Part shown: positions 46,550 through 57,792 of the stretch, in pieces
How the letters are laid out: each line of letters starts with the position of its first letter
Numbering within the stretch: the first letter of the stretch is position 1
Source of the DNA: Lingula anatina
Lineage: Eukaryota > Brachiopoda > Lingulata > Lingulida > Lingulidae
NCBI RefSeq assembly: GCF_001039355.2
Contig: NW_019775435.1
Span: forward strand, 134,384 to 198,383
DNA length: 64,000 nt
Reading direction: 5' to 3'
Made by a program: the position numbers and the translations under genes
The notes under the pieces: model-generated
Databases searched by the model: none
What the model saw: the letters and a program-made list of their open reading frames with translations, nothing else
Told to the model about the DNA's origin: nothing

Positions 46550-49007
46550 CTTTATTGAAACATAGCAACCCGAAGGTTGAAGTTATATATATGTATATAT
46601 GTGAACTTTGTTTAATTGCAGCAGTATATCCTGAAGGACAGTGAGTCCTGTGCCCTGTTGGTAAGATGTCAATACATTGGGCGTGGTCTCTGTGTAGGTA
46701 CATTAGTCTGGGCATAACTCCATAGAACTGTGCAGACCATTCCGTTTGTCTGGCAATGTCTGTCTTTTTCGCGCCATTCTGGCACAGATTTACAATTTTG
46801 TAAAACAGTGTTGAACTCATTTTACGCACTGCAAAACCGACCGCTTACATGCAGTAGTTGCCGACATATGGATACTTTTTTGACGGAACCATGCTTCGCC
46901 AAAGCCCAGCTTAGACCAGGCCAAAGGAGCACTACCCAATTAAATCACTGCATATTACACAACGCAACAGTGCAACAGACTTGGTAGTCAGTTAACTGGT
47001 AGCGAAACACCTGACTTCACATTTCTCCAGTCAGATATCTTATATGAGATCTATTTTATGAAAAAAGAACGCATTTTTACCTAAGCATACCGTTGAAACT
47101 GAAATATTCCATATTAAATGTCAAGTCTGTATATATGTCAAAGGCCCGGACCAAACTAGTCCTATGCATAAAAAGCCCAGACCCCATGTTTATTACGCCC
47201 TGGCTGGTCCCATTCGTTATGGTGTCTTTGCATTGTTAACAGCATAATGTTCAAGTTAATTGACCAAGTTAATTGGCCAAGCTGCCAGTTTGTTTGCATG
47301 GCATGTGCAGGGGATGTCTTAGATTAAGGTACATATTATGATACTTACAGGTGTGGCAAATGAGATATAGTTGTATTTCATTACCTTGATTTTGTAAAAT
47401 ACATCTGAGGATGATACTTTTAAAGATGTTTAAAGAAAAGACATGTAGATTGATTTAGTAACATTTACTAAAGAAATGTTAAATTAAAGGCGAGCTTCAT
47501 TTGTTAGTATACTTTTTAATTTATTTATTTATTTTTAAAAATGAAATTTATTTAAGTCAGAGAAGCCTGGTCATTTTGGCCCTGTTGCACTCTATAGTCG
47601 CTCTCACCTCCCTGGGGAGGATACAGCCCAGCTGCCATATTAGGCACTCAGAGCTAACAAACGTATCATTTCTCCACTGCCAGACCAGACCCCCTGCTTT
47701 AGTCCCTTAGTGCTGAGTGCCAAGCGGGGAGACAGCAAGTACCGTTTATAAAGGACTGGTATGTCCCCGGACGGGTTTGAATCCACGTCCTCCCGCTCCG
47801 GTGGCGGAAACTCTAACCACAAGGCCATTCGGTCGGTCAATCGTTATCGGCAGTAATGTTGATGGTCATTCGATAGATAACAACTCGGAACCCATCTTTC
47901 GTCTGAAAATGTCCACGATAACTATACACTTTTCTTCAATGCCAGCCCCAATAAATACCCCTGTAGAACCAACGCGTGAAATCTTCTGAGAGCAATTCCG
48001 TGCAATTTCTATAGGCAGAGTAGTAGAATCGAACTCGTAATAATAGTTGCTCCAATGTCGTTTTGTTCGTGACACACAATCTTGAGCGTCTACAATAAGC
48101 AGTGCTTTTTTCAAAGGTTTATTTATAGTTCTACCTAATTGAACTAGCTTGTTGGCAGGGTTCGATTTAAGGACATTCATGTACAGTGGGCTAAAATAAT
48201 TTCAAGCTGGTGTATCTTTCATAGCAACTCATCGACGTAAAATCTTTTTGTAGTATCGAATTACAGAGCATCAACGTATTGAGACTGAAGTTACATGCAC
48301 ATATAAAAGCTGAATCACTTAAAACTGTTGTTTCTTTTTATGTCTGTACTTAAATAATATTAGGCTGTTGTCAGGGAAATAGTTAGATAAAGAAAAGGGA
48401 CGCAAACCTTTTGTTTAGTTAAAGCATAAAATCAAAAAATTATCTTTGCTTGCTCGCTTGCTCCAAGAACTTGCTTTTAGGATGGCAAAGATGTTGTTTT
48501 TCGACAAATGCTGTGCAGGGCGCCGCAAGACTGTTTGGTTGTGGTAGTTTGGAACAAGACAGCAGTTCATTTGAAAAGAAGAAGGTTAAACAGTGCATAG
48601 AAAATAGATAGATAGATTTTGATGCAAAGCAGAGCAATAAATATTCAACGAACTAAAGAAAAGAAACTTGTCACAGAAACAATGTATATGTACAAACAAT
48701 ATCATTGTAGAACAATAAATTTCTGAGCACAAAACCGTGAAATATTCCAATGAAGACCCGTAAAATGCCACCCATTTTCTATCAAACAATTCCCCAACCG
48801 TGAATTGTCATCAAGACTTCTACATTTGAGCTGAAGGTAACGTTCATCAAAAGGAGAAATATGGTAATGGTTATTTTACACTATAATTATCAAGAAACTA
48901 AAATAAAATTTAATGAGAATTACTACGCTGTATTTAGACTTTAATCACAAGTAATAATAGCTGAATTTCTTACCTAGACAGAGAACCAAAACCACCCAAC
49001 GCTTCAT
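30063..49007 (-). CDS. Gene B: TSP1-CTLD-sushi type I membrane receptor-like protein
   Basis: Ten exons: 48974-49007 (or its duplicate 50680-50713), 45834-46010, 36636-36815, 35914-36078, 35471-35692, 34774-34959, 34071-34313, 31816-33759, 31153-31338 and 30063-30433. Every internal junction is phase 1 and the sum is 3708 nt (1235 residues). Order: signal peptide; TSP1 (about 21-70); TSP1 (71-130); C-type lectin domain 1 (131-259); C-type lectin domain 2 (260-402); seven sushi/CCP modules (403 to about 931); a Ser/Thr/Asn-rich stalk of about 120 residues; an eighth sushi (1051-1112); a transmembrane segment (1135-1153); and a basic tail of about 80 residues. Dense N-x-S/T sequons imply a heavily glycosylated ectodomain. 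Likely a cell-surface recognition or adhesion protein; ligand unknown. The link of exon 1 to the rest rests on matching phase and a missing start elsewhere. Confidence 0.82.
30606..30639. repeat. (GA)n microsatellite
   Basis: GA tract in the last intron of gene B. Confidence 0.95.
31153..31338 (-). CDS. Gene B exon 9: eighth sushi domain
   Basis: 186 bp, phase 1-1. Reads [19 protein letters not shown], then [21 protein letters not shown] and ACSG: a short sushi module between the stalk and the membrane. Bounded by TTTCAG and GTAAGA. It is too short and too embedded in antisense frames to stand out as an open frame. Confidence 0.8.
31816..33759 (-). CDS. Gene B exon 8: seven sushi domains and stalk in one exon
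   Basis: A single 1944-bp exon, phase 1-1, holding seven CCP/sushi modules (starts such as [33 protein letters not shown] and [11 protein letters not shown]; ends such as [13 protein letters not shown] and [13 protein letters not shown]). A stalk of about 120 residues rich in Ser, Thr and Asn follows, with a repeated SPAND motif. Sushi domains are usually one per exon in animal genes, so the intronless run is unusual. Confidence 0.9.
34071..34959 (-). CDS. Gene B exons 6-7: C-type lectin domain 2
   Basis: Exons 34774-34959 ([37 protein letters not shown]) and 34071-34313 ([20 protein letters not shown], then [14 protein letters not shown], then [16 protein letters not shown]). All six expected cysteines appear. 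The calcium-site tripeptide is Gln-Pro-Asn, between the mannose-type EPN and galactose-type QPD, with WVD in the WND position. Sugar binding is possible. Confidence 0.88.
35023..35045. repeat. (CA)n microsatellite
   Basis: Short CA tract upstream (in gene sense) of gene B exon 6. Confidence 0.9.
35471..36078 (-). CDS. Gene B exons 4-5: C-type lectin domain 1 (degenerate)
   Basis: Exons 35914-36078 and 35471-35692. Shows [47 protein letters not shown] and [18 protein letters not shown]. The WIGL-like and terminal cysteine are present. The paired cysteine of the long loop and the EPN/QPD plus WND calcium ligands are missing ([11 protein letters not shown] instead), so classical Ca-dependent sugar binding is unlikely. 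Confidence 0.85.
36375..36623. repeat. Paired (TA)n tracts
   Basis: 36375-36455 and 36555-36623 are long alternating A/T tracts, 99 bp apart, in the intron between gene B exons 3 and 4. Confidence 0.95.
36636..46010 (-). CDS. Gene B exons 2-3: two TSP1 domains
   Basis: Exon 45834-46010 ([20 protein letters not shown], then RTRDC and ICEDNSSC) and exon 36636-36815 ([20 protein letters not shown], then RTRAC and GCNTQAC) are typical thrombospondin type 1 repeats with WxxWxxW and CSxxC-like cores. A roughly 9-kb intron separates them. The second exon's donor is followed at once by a 69-bp (TA)n tract. Confidence 0.88.
37920..37980 (+). other. Hammerhead-ribozyme-like core, probably from a retroelement
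   Basis: An 11-bp hairpin (cagggaatgag / ctcattccctg) leads into CTGATGA (37946-37952), then a GTCTG/CAGAC stem (54-58 with 67-71) and GAAA (37972-37975). This order resembles the hammerhead core found in Penelope-like elements. An extra A precedes the stem, and I cannot place a valid cleavage site, so an inactive relic or chance is possible. Confidence 0.35.
40414..40515. repeat. Dispersed repeat, copy 1
   Basis: Shares aaaagggcggctcggaggg and gaatatccgatgaatatacac with 42558-42624; a diverged interspersed element of unknown class. Confidence 0.5.
41725..41985. mobile_element. MITE with perfect 21-bp terminal inverted repeats
   Basis: 41733-41753 (ggacaatagaagtgtcaccc plus c) is exactly complementary to 41958-41978. 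The outer bases are looser (cactcaat vs cacact). No transposase frame. TA-rich flanks would suit a Tc1/mariner-type target, but the exact target duplication is unclear. Confidence 0.8.
42558..42624. repeat. Dispersed repeat, copy 2
   Basis: Shares the gaaaaaggcggcccggaggg and gaatattcgatgaataaacac blocks with 40414-40515, at closer spacing. Confidence 0.5.
44620..44850. mobile_element. Foldback/MITE-like element, short copy
   Basis: Nested inverted repeats: the outer aactccctgggtgttcacgc..attgctatc pairs with gatagcaattt..gagactcccgagggagt, and the inner cttaaatgtctgtcacgcct pairs with aggcgtgacagacgtttaag. Same family as 6714-7330. Confidence 0.7.
46508..46830 (-). mobile_element. Retroelement 3' end with (ATT)n tail
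   Basis: On the minus strand an open stretch of about 80 codons runs into aaccttcgggttgctatg, ttcaataaag and a (ATT)14-type tail (46508-46549). This AATAAAG plus microsatellite ending is typical of CR1-like non-LTR elements. The coding part is not recognisable. Confidence 0.45.
47515..47840 (-). mobile_element. tRNA-derived SINE
   Basis: On the minus strand: ggccttgtggttagagtttc with an A-box-like TGGTTAGAG (47811-47819), a B box GGATTCAAACC (47774-47784) about 30 nt later, then a body of about 230 bp and an A-rich (AAATA)n tail at 47515-47540. The tRNA-like head is followed by non-tRNA sequence, so this is not a tRNA gene. Confidence 0.75.
48974..49007 (-). CDS. Gene B exon 1: signal peptide (first assembly copy)
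   Basis: Encodes [11 protein letters not shown] plus one base, with donor G|GTAAG. Joined to the next exon it continues AIQLIPESS, completing a signal peptide. The same exon occurs at 50680-50713 because of the contig overlap. Confidence 0.7.
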
Positions 49008-50679
49008 CGATGCACCGTTGTAGTACTATGGCCGAGATTTAACGTTAAAGTCACTGTCGGCACTAGCCAGTGGTCACTACAGACCGTAGTCCAGCGGTAA
49101 TAACACTTAACCGACCCATTCACATTGTCCATTACTCGAGGCGACTGTCCAAGCTGGTTGTAGTATTGGGTAGAACAGATACTGCCTTATCGCGATGTTC
49201 CTTGATTATAAGTGCAATTTTGCAGGGGTTGGAGGGGAGAAGGTTAGTCTTGATGGTCAAATTACTCTGAGTTCTCTTTAATTAATATAGCTCTCAAATG
49301 TGACAAGTCCGAGCGTAGTTTTTCCGTCGTGCAAGCCGCTTTTAGTTCTTGGTTATCGTTAAACTTTTTCGTCTATTGTGTCCCCTCCCTCTTGAGCGAC
49401 TTCTCCTTGCTGATTCCAACTATTTTTTTTACTGCCTTCAAACACATAAAATAGGGCCCATACCTATTGGGAATTTTTTATGGTGCTTCTCGGTTATTTT
49501 TCAATTGTAACTACACTATGAGTATGATGCTTTCCTTTGGTGACGCGTTACCATTGCTTGCTGTTGACAAACAGTTCTGGATCTTATACCTTTCACAAAA
49601 TGATCTGCGCTTTTTACAAGTTGCAATGTGCCTTAGTCCATTGTCTTCTGTTATCGATGATTTTCCCTGTGTATAAAAAAGAAATAGTGCCTCTTTTGTC
49701 CTTCCTTGTTGTGTGCTCTTATTTTACTACTGGGGTATCTTTTGTTATTAATGCCAATCTGTAGTTCTACAAGTAGCGTTGTCCTTCTTGTCTTGTTTCA
49801 GCTAAAACTTATCACTCATTGCCAGTCCCTCTGAACGAGAGACACATTTGTTTGATGGTAGTTTATCCAACAGCTATTTGGATTAATTTTCACGTGGGTT
49901 GACGCGCTCCAGCATTAACGCGTCCCTTGTTATTGATGTGTCAATGCCAAATGTAAAATCTAGTGTCGGGAAACATTTATCTAGCACNAGACTGAAGTTA
50001 CATGCACATATAAAAGCTGAATCACTTAAAACTGTTGTTTCTTTTTATGTCTGTACTTAAATAATATTAGGCTGTTGTCAGGGAAATAGTTAGATTAAGA
50101 AAAGGGACGCAAACCTTTTGTTTAGTTAAAGCATAAAATCAAAAATTATCTTTGCTTGCTCGCTTGCTCCAAGAACTTGCTTTTAGGATGGCAAAGATGT
50201 TGTTTTTCGACAAATGCTGTGCAGGGCGCCGCAAGACTGTTTGGTTGTGGTAGTTTGGAACAAGACAGCAGTTCATTTGAAAAGAAGAAGGTTAAACAGT
50301 GCATAGAAAATAGATAGATAGATTTTGATGCAAAGCAGAGCAATAAATATTCAACGAACTAAAGAAAAGAAACTTGTCACAGAAACAATGTATATGTACA
50401 AACAATATCATTGTAGAACAATAAATTTCTGAGCACAAAACCGTGAAATATTCCAATGAAGACCCGTAAAATGCCACCCATTTTCTATCAAACAATTCCC
50501 CAACCGTGAATTGTCATCAAGACTTCTACATTTGAGCTGAAGGTAACGTTCATCAAAAGGAGAAATATGGTAATGGTTATTTTACACTATAATTATCAAG
50601 AAACTAAAATAAAATTTAATGAGAATTACTACGCTGTATTTAGACTTTAATCACAAGTAATAATAGCTGAATTTCTTAC

Positions 50680-50713
50680 CTAGACAGAGAACCAAAACCA
50701 CCCAACGCTTCAT
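50680..50713 (-). CDS. Gene B exon 1, duplicate from contig overlap
   Basis: Identical to 48974-49007, 1706 bp away. It is part of the unmerged overlap around 49988 and most likely the same locus, not a second promoter or exon. Confidence 0.75.
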
Positions 50714-51693
50714 CGATGCACCGTTGTAGTACTATGGCCGAGATTTAACGTTAAAGTCACTGTCGGCACTAGCCAGTGGTCACTACAGACCGTAGTCCAG
50801 CGGTAATAACACTTAACCGACCCATTCACATTGTCCATTACTCGAGGCGACTGTCCAAGCTGGTTGTAGTATTGGGTAGAACAGATACTGCCTTATCGCG
50901 ATGTTCCTTGATTATAAGTGCAATTTTGCAGGGGTTGGAGGGGAGAAGGTTAGTCTTGATGGTCAAATTACTCTGAGTTCTCTTTAATTAATATAGCTCT
51001 CAAATGTGACAAGTCCGAGCGTAGTTTTTCCGTCGTGCAAGCCGCTTTTAGTTCTTGGTTATCGTTAAACTTTTTCGTCTATTGTGTCCCCTCCCTCTTG
51101 AGCGACTTCTCCTTGCTGATTCCAACTATTTTTTTTACTGCCTTCAAACACATAAAATAGGGCCCATACCTATTGGGAATTTTTTATGGTGCTTCTCGGT
51201 TATTTTTCAATTGTAACTACACTATGAGTATGATGCTTTCCTTTGGTGACGCGTTACCATTGCTTGCTGTTGACAAACAGTTCTGGATCTTATACCTTTC
51301 ACAAAATGATCTGCGCTTTTTACAAGTTGCAATGTGCCTTAGTCCATTGTCTTCTGTTATCGATGATTTTCCCTGTGTATAAAAAAGAAATAGTGCCTCT
51401 TTTGTCCTTCCTTGTTGTGTGCTCTTATTTTACTACTGGGGTATCTTTTGTTATTAATGCCAATCTGTAGTTCTACAAGTAGCGTTGTCCTTCTTGTCTT
51501 GTTTCAGCTAAAACTTATCACTCATTGCCAGTCCCTCTGAACGAGAGACACATTTGTTTGATGGTAGTTTATCCAACAGCTATTTGGATTAATTTTCACG
51601 TGGGTTGACGCGCTCCAGCATTAACGCGTCCCTTGTTATTGATGTGTCAATGCCAAATGTAAAATCTAGTGTCGGGAAACATTTATCTAGCAC

Positions 51694-54600
51694 AACCATG
51701 TTTTTCATTGATTATTTATCACATGAAGTGCTCGTGTTTCCTGTCTCTGTAGGCCTATTAAGGTGTTTTTTGTGTGTGTCGCGCTGCAGAGTTGTACTTA
51801 TATCTGTCACCGACGTGTCCACGTGGCTGCAAGCCTAGCTAGGCTGGCGTTCAAGCCCCAATCCCCTGCTCGAGGTTAGAATATTCACTGAAATTAAACC
51901 TCTTCCACTAACCCCTCCCCCTCCCTGCAACTGCTGTCTGTCTGTCTGTCTGTCAATTTAAGTGTCCAGTCCTCATAGAAGATTACCATATCATATGCAT
52001 GCTGTCCCCCACGTCTTTCAATTCATTTCTATTAAGTTTTACGAAAACCTTTACATGTATCAAGTGACATACCTAGGATACTAAGTGGATATACCAAGTG
52101 ATATACCAAGGGGGCGGGGGCGCTTTTGTTGAGCAAATAGCAAACAGAAGAAGAGGACAGTTTTGCTGTAACATGTAGAGTACGAGGAAGTGGCTTGGTT
52201 TTGTCTCATTTTGCTTGTTTTACCTTTTTTTAGGGAAATGTGAAGGAAAGGGTAACTCTAAAGACTGGGGGTGGGGATGGGGTGTTTTACTGTGCCCTCT
52301 AGTTCCACATTTGCATATGTGTAGATGTGTGCCTAGAAGACTCAACTGCATAATTGCTTCGTTTATGGTGTCTAAAAATTAGTGTTTTTCATTGATTTTT
52401 GCATTGGCTTGTTCTGTAACGCTATCATCTGCTTGTGATAAGTATTTCACTTTTATGTCCACCAGTTAATAGAATTGTCATTGAATGATTGCCTACTGAA
52501 TACAATTTCATCTATTAAGCCGGTGTTTTTATAGATTATTTTGTTGTAGAGTAGTTTGCATTTGATCGACGACGTAATTTATTTGTCGTCGCACGTTTTA
52601 TTTTACGTTGTCCGGTGACATGATTGTACGTTTAGCTTTTTAATCGGCAAGTCAGCATGAAAAGCTCTTACTGAGGTTCCGCCATAGATCGACAGGATTG
52701 GTAGTTCGGTGGAAACCGTAGTCCGTTTTCTATTACTTTCTACATGTAACACTCGCCGCAGATATTGACCTCCATACAGGTAATAACCCTTACCTGTACT
52801 AGCCACATGAGACCTCAGACTTCCCAGGACTGTCATATCCCCCTCCAAAATAATAATAATAATAAAAATGATAAAATAAAAATAAAATCAAATAAAATGA
52901 AAAATAAATTAATTTATAAAACAATGCCACATATTAATCACACGCCATTAAGTTCATGTACATGCCTTACGCATGCTTCACAGAATGCAAAGAAAATACA
53001 ACCTTGAAAGACGCGCCAAAGCTACTGCGACATATAGGCTACCACGAGCGTAGGCGGTAGGTTCGTTTCCTACGTAGCAGAATACACTGGCCTGCAGGTA
53101 TGGTTTAGGTGCGTAATTTTGCCCGTATTTTCCAGGCTGTTGCGGATGACTGTTACAACACATTAATACATATTGGAACCTTTAACTTCTTCCCTGAACT
53201 AGTGGGCGTTTTTCATTGATTGTTTTGCACTTAGCTATAGATAATTCTACCTCCGGTAGTCAACACTTTTTTTGTTTCAAAGGAATTGATGATTATTTTT
53301 CAATTTGCGCGATTCACAGCTGTCATGTTGTATACTGACGGTAAATTACTCATTTAGTATTTTCCTAATTGATTTCATCACACACGCGCGCACCCGAGCA
53401 CGCACGCAAACACGCACGCACGGACGCCTCTAGTGTCACCTCCAAACCATAACAAATTTAAAATCAATTTTCTTGTGACAGGTTGCAAGCGCTAAATGAT
53501 GACCCAAAGTAGTCTAATGATAATACCTCAACGGACGGGCAAACACACACAGAGAGAGAGAATTACGTTGAATGCCATTTCAACGTACATCGATCGAAAT
53601 ATGGTCGCACGTGCTCTCTTGCAAAAGCACTCTTAGAGTTCGAAGGAGGTGACCAGCTTTGAATGAAAGTCACCAGGTGAATTCTCTCCTCGGAAGGTGG
53701 CGAGTAAACAAATACACCTGTGACAATCTAACTTCAAAGATCCCCACTTAAGCTGTCCGAATAATATGCATTAAACACGAGGTAAATTTTGCAAACATGC
53801 CCTTTCATTAGATGATAGTAAGCAAATAAACACGTTTTACTGTAAGTGCTGTAAGTGCAGGCAGTCATTTTAATTGATATTTGAAACAGCTCGCACACTA
53901 AATATTGATACTAATGATTTTACCATAATTTTGTTGAACTGAATCACTGAGAAAGAGAGAGAGAGAGAGAGAGAGAGGTCGCACAGCATGCTTACTATCT
54001 AGAGGCAGCGCGGCAGACCGTTTCAAATGTATGGGACGGCCAGTACAACTTCCAGATTCAGATAAACACTCCACCATAAATGAACTATGAATCATGAGTT
54101 AGAAGATTTATTTGTGCTTCTACTGTTTACTAATTGTGTTAGATTAATAAACGTAAATAAAATTGCCAACACGTAGTTTCCCGTGCTAATGGTCTTAAGT
54201 GATGAATACAGGTTTGATGTATCTGGCCATAGTTAATTAAATAAACGTGTCAATAATTTGTCAGTAATAATTTCGGCCTGACATTAAACGCAACAAAAGA
54301 CAAAAGCAATTAAAATATCCCGTGCGGAAAAAATAGAAATAGGAATGGGAGTACGGCAAAAGAGGAAAAGGAAAGCCAAAGACGAGATCCACAGACAATA
54401 TAAGAGAGAATATGAATGGCAGAAGAATGACTGAGATATACAGAAAGACACAGGATATTAGGCGTTTGGGGGCCAAAGCGGTTTACTCTGAGCCTCCTGT
54501 TATTTGATTGATTGATTGTCAATAATTTGACATTTACCTTCTATAAGGCCAAGATAATTATTCTCAAACATGGATATAAGGAAAAACTAGACTTCTACAG

Positions 54601-55355
54601 TGGCATATACACGGACATAAAAGATGTCCAGAGAAATTCTTTGGTGATAGACAAGATTAATGCTAAATTAATATTTTTATAGATTTCCAGGTCGCTTCGG
54701 GTGAGGCATTTCAGACTGGATTGTGTTAGAGGAGACAAGGGGTTGCAAAACACAATATAATATGCGGGAAATTCTGGAAAATTACCAGTAATGTACAAAT
54801 GATGTAGGCTTTGAAACTTTTCACCAAGCAAAGCATCCCTACGAAAGGAATTATGTCAAAGTTTCTAATTTTCATGTTAACAATCTTAATATACATTTTA
54901 AGGAAAATTTGGGAAAAAATGGCTTTATCAGAGACAAGGTTATGAAATCAAAGACTGATATACATAGAAATTCCATTTGTTAATTTAAAAAACAGTTTGT
55001 AAACCAGACCATGGGTAGAATGGTACCACTTCAAGTGAAGAAGGAAGCAATGTTTCAAATATCTCAAAATTCTGGGTTAAGAATTCAAAATTGAATAGGT
55101 AAACTGAATATTTTTCGGCAAGCACGTTTTGGTAGCATTTATAAACGTTTTAGTGATGATTATAACTCACTTTGAATCATGAAACATCCATGAAACAGCT
55201 ACGCTTCGCTTTTGTAACAATGAAGAGCGTCATCATCTTGATGATGCTTTACAGTATGACAACAGTACAGTAAAAATGGTTGTTGGGTGAATCTTTTTAT
55301 GTTCCAAAGCAAGTGACGGGAGGCAATCGTTAGAAGAAGGGACGCCTTTACGGGT

Positions 55356-55400
<45 letters not shown>

Positions 55401-57560
55401 CTGAGTTTAAGGCACATGTAAGTACAACATATATTATTGAAATCAGTTTTGTTTTAACAGGAAATAAACCCTTTATTATCGTTCTCGGGAAAATCAAGTG
55501 GAAATCGCTCAAACCCAGACCAACATGCAGTATAATAGAAACGCACTTTATGGCGACTTTTATCACGGGACCGTTTCCCTAGTGAAGAAAGATGCGCTTT
55601 TTTGCCGTAGAGAGGACGTGCTTTTTGTCACAAAAGTATATTATTACCATGTAAATTTGGTCTTTAAAGTATTGTTTCAAAATAAATTGAATAAAATTAA
55701 AGTCAACAAATAAAACAAAGAACATAAATTGATTTTTTTTCTTCGTTTAATTTTATAAAATTCATCACAAACACTGTTTGATTAACAACTTCAAATTTCA
55801 TTTCCCTGCAAATTAAAATGCTGTACTTTAAACAAGTTCAATTCTGCTCTGCCACTGGGACATGCTAGTCTAATACAAGTCAGTATTTATAATCACTTAA
55901 ATATGAAAATAAATTACTAATTAGAATTAGTTCTATAAGTTCACCATAACAATTTGCTGTAAGAATCATTGAGCAACAAAATCATAACAATTTCATCGCT
56001 TCAAAATTTGGCACTGGTATAAAGGAAATTTCTTTTTTTATTTGCAAGTTATTTGTATTCCAATAAGTAATGATAACCTGTAAAACATTCCTTATAATGT
56101 TCAATTACAACACTTGCACATTCAGCAATTCAAGTTTTAAAATGTCTTTATCTAAGATTGTCTGATGATGAATACTGAGGAAAAATAGTTATAGTTAATG
56201 GGTGGCAGGTACACATAGGTTCACTGATGCTCCTTTCATAGACTTTAACTATTCCTTTCAAAAATGAAAAAAAAAACTTCAAAAGAAAAGTGAAAAGTGG
56301 CGTCAAACAATGTTTCAAAATTAACATGAACTAGCCAAAATTTTTCTTTTTATAAATTGTTTCTGGTGATCACTCTACTTGAAATCTTCTAAGGTGATAA
56401 ATTCATCACAATTCCCACTGAATAAGGTTCTATCTTCATAATTAAACTCTGTAACAGTTGAAATGTTATCATACCAATGTTATGGTATTCTAATTGATCT
56501 TCCTATATCTGCACTTTCCCTCTTTTGTAAAATTACACCTTAAACAATATTACCCAAATGTCTGTTATTAACATTCACATATGTCATACACAGGCTTAAT
56601 TTCACCATACATATGGCTTTAAATGGAGACAAATAATTCCCAAAATCTCTGTCATGAAAATTTGTTTGAGCTAATTCTGAAGTCATTTTTTATTTTGGTA
56701 AAAAGTTGTGGAGAAAAATATCTCAAACCTAAAAATCCCACTTTAACCCAACAACCATGTGCAGATAAAGTTTTACCGTAAAAGTGAAAAGAAATTTTTA
56801 ATCAGATATTAAGTTGTGTGGTCAAAGTGCAAAAATAACATACTCTATTCGTGCAGTAAAATTATTTTAAAAAATCGCGAAGTTTTTACATCAAAATTCA
56901 ACACAAAGCCTCTCTTTCATGTTGACTGAATAGAATAATTATTATAGATCACATACATCCTTAAGTTGATACTCGTGCTTCAGATTAAATAATGTCAAAA
57001 ACATCTGTAAACTAACAGCTTGTGATTAGTAGAAGCATTTCTTGCAATTCACCCCAATGTCTCACACAACAGTGCTTCTGGGGACAGAGGTATATGCAAA
57101 CAAATAATAATAAATAAATTACTGTAAAAAATTATCCCTGCGTACTACATAATACAGTAAAATATCCTCAATTACCATTTTATCTTTGCCTCATTTTGCT
57201 CCTGAAAACTTTTTTCTCTTTGTGCCCCTCTCTTCTTTACAAAATCATGGTCCCACCATGCCTTTCAATCAGCCGGCGTCCAATCTTTCTAGACATATTT
57301 TTCTTTTGATTTGATGCATGTCAAAGAACTTGTATTTTTTCTAAATTATTATCTCAAAATTGTCTCAAGGATTACAACCAATCTTTTGCTGAAAAAAGTC
57401 CTTAAAATATCACATTATTAGTGCTTTTGTTTTTGTATCCACATGGCATCCTCCTTCTGGTCATGTTCTATAAACTCAATGCTCACTGGTTATCTCATTG
57501 GTCATCTTTTGTAAAATCAAAGTTCATTGGTCATCTCACTGGTCATCTTCAGCCTTGTCT
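51694..57560. other. Intergenic region between genes C and B
   Basis: About 5.9 kb with no supported exon. Contains a (GA)n tract near 53950 and a (TAA)n tract (55355-55399). The 3' UTR of PHYH probably occupies part of 55.7-57.5 kb; possible minus-strand AATAAA signals lie near 56037 and 56690. Minus frames at 52603-52848 and 53987-54095 look exon-like but match nothing I know. Confidence 0.5.
55355..55399. repeat. (TAA)n microsatellite
   Basis: Perfect trinucleotide tract of about 44 bp. Confidence 0.95.
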
Positions 57561-57731
57561 TTATAACTTACTTTGCACCCCCTTGACCAATCTGGCCTTC
57601 AGTGACCATATGTCCTACAATGAAAATACTCACATTATAATAAAACATGTTCTCATTCTGAATAGTTACATTGCATTAGATATTTAAATTCCAAGAAATG
57701 GCTAGAATTACTCCTGTAAGGTGTATTAGAA

Positions 57732-57792
<61 letters not shown>

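Larger units (their letters stand above)
46011..48973. other. First intron of gene B
   Basis: No exon recognised. Contains a LINE-type 3' end with (ATT)n tail (46508-46830) and a tRNA-derived SINE (47515-47840). Confidence 0.6.
48282..51693. other. Unmerged contig overlap (1.7-kb false tandem duplication)
   Basis: 48282-49987 and 49989-51693 match over their whole length with about two differences. The left copy stops, and the right copy begins, exactly at the single N (49988). Confidence 0.9.

Noticed and set aside
47774-47820. Possible functional tRNA gene
   Set aside because: Boxes A and B are present, but the cloverleaf decays and a SINE body with an A-rich tail follows.
48440-51470. 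Pairs of identical small open frames 1706 bp apart as duplicated genes
   Set aside because: They arise from the unmerged contig overlap at 49988 and have no protein-like features.
52603-52848. Minus-strand frame of 81 codons as a gene
   Set aside because: No recognisable domain, no supporting splice neighbours and no codon bias visible; left as unassigned.
53030-53110. Possible tRNA: gtagg-ttcgttt-cctac looks like a T arm
   Set aside because: I could not form a matching acceptor stem, D arm and anticodon arm at the right spacing.
53987-54095. Exon-like minus frame ending in a GTAAGC donor
   Set aside because: Only one side looks like a splice site and no partner exon in phase was found.
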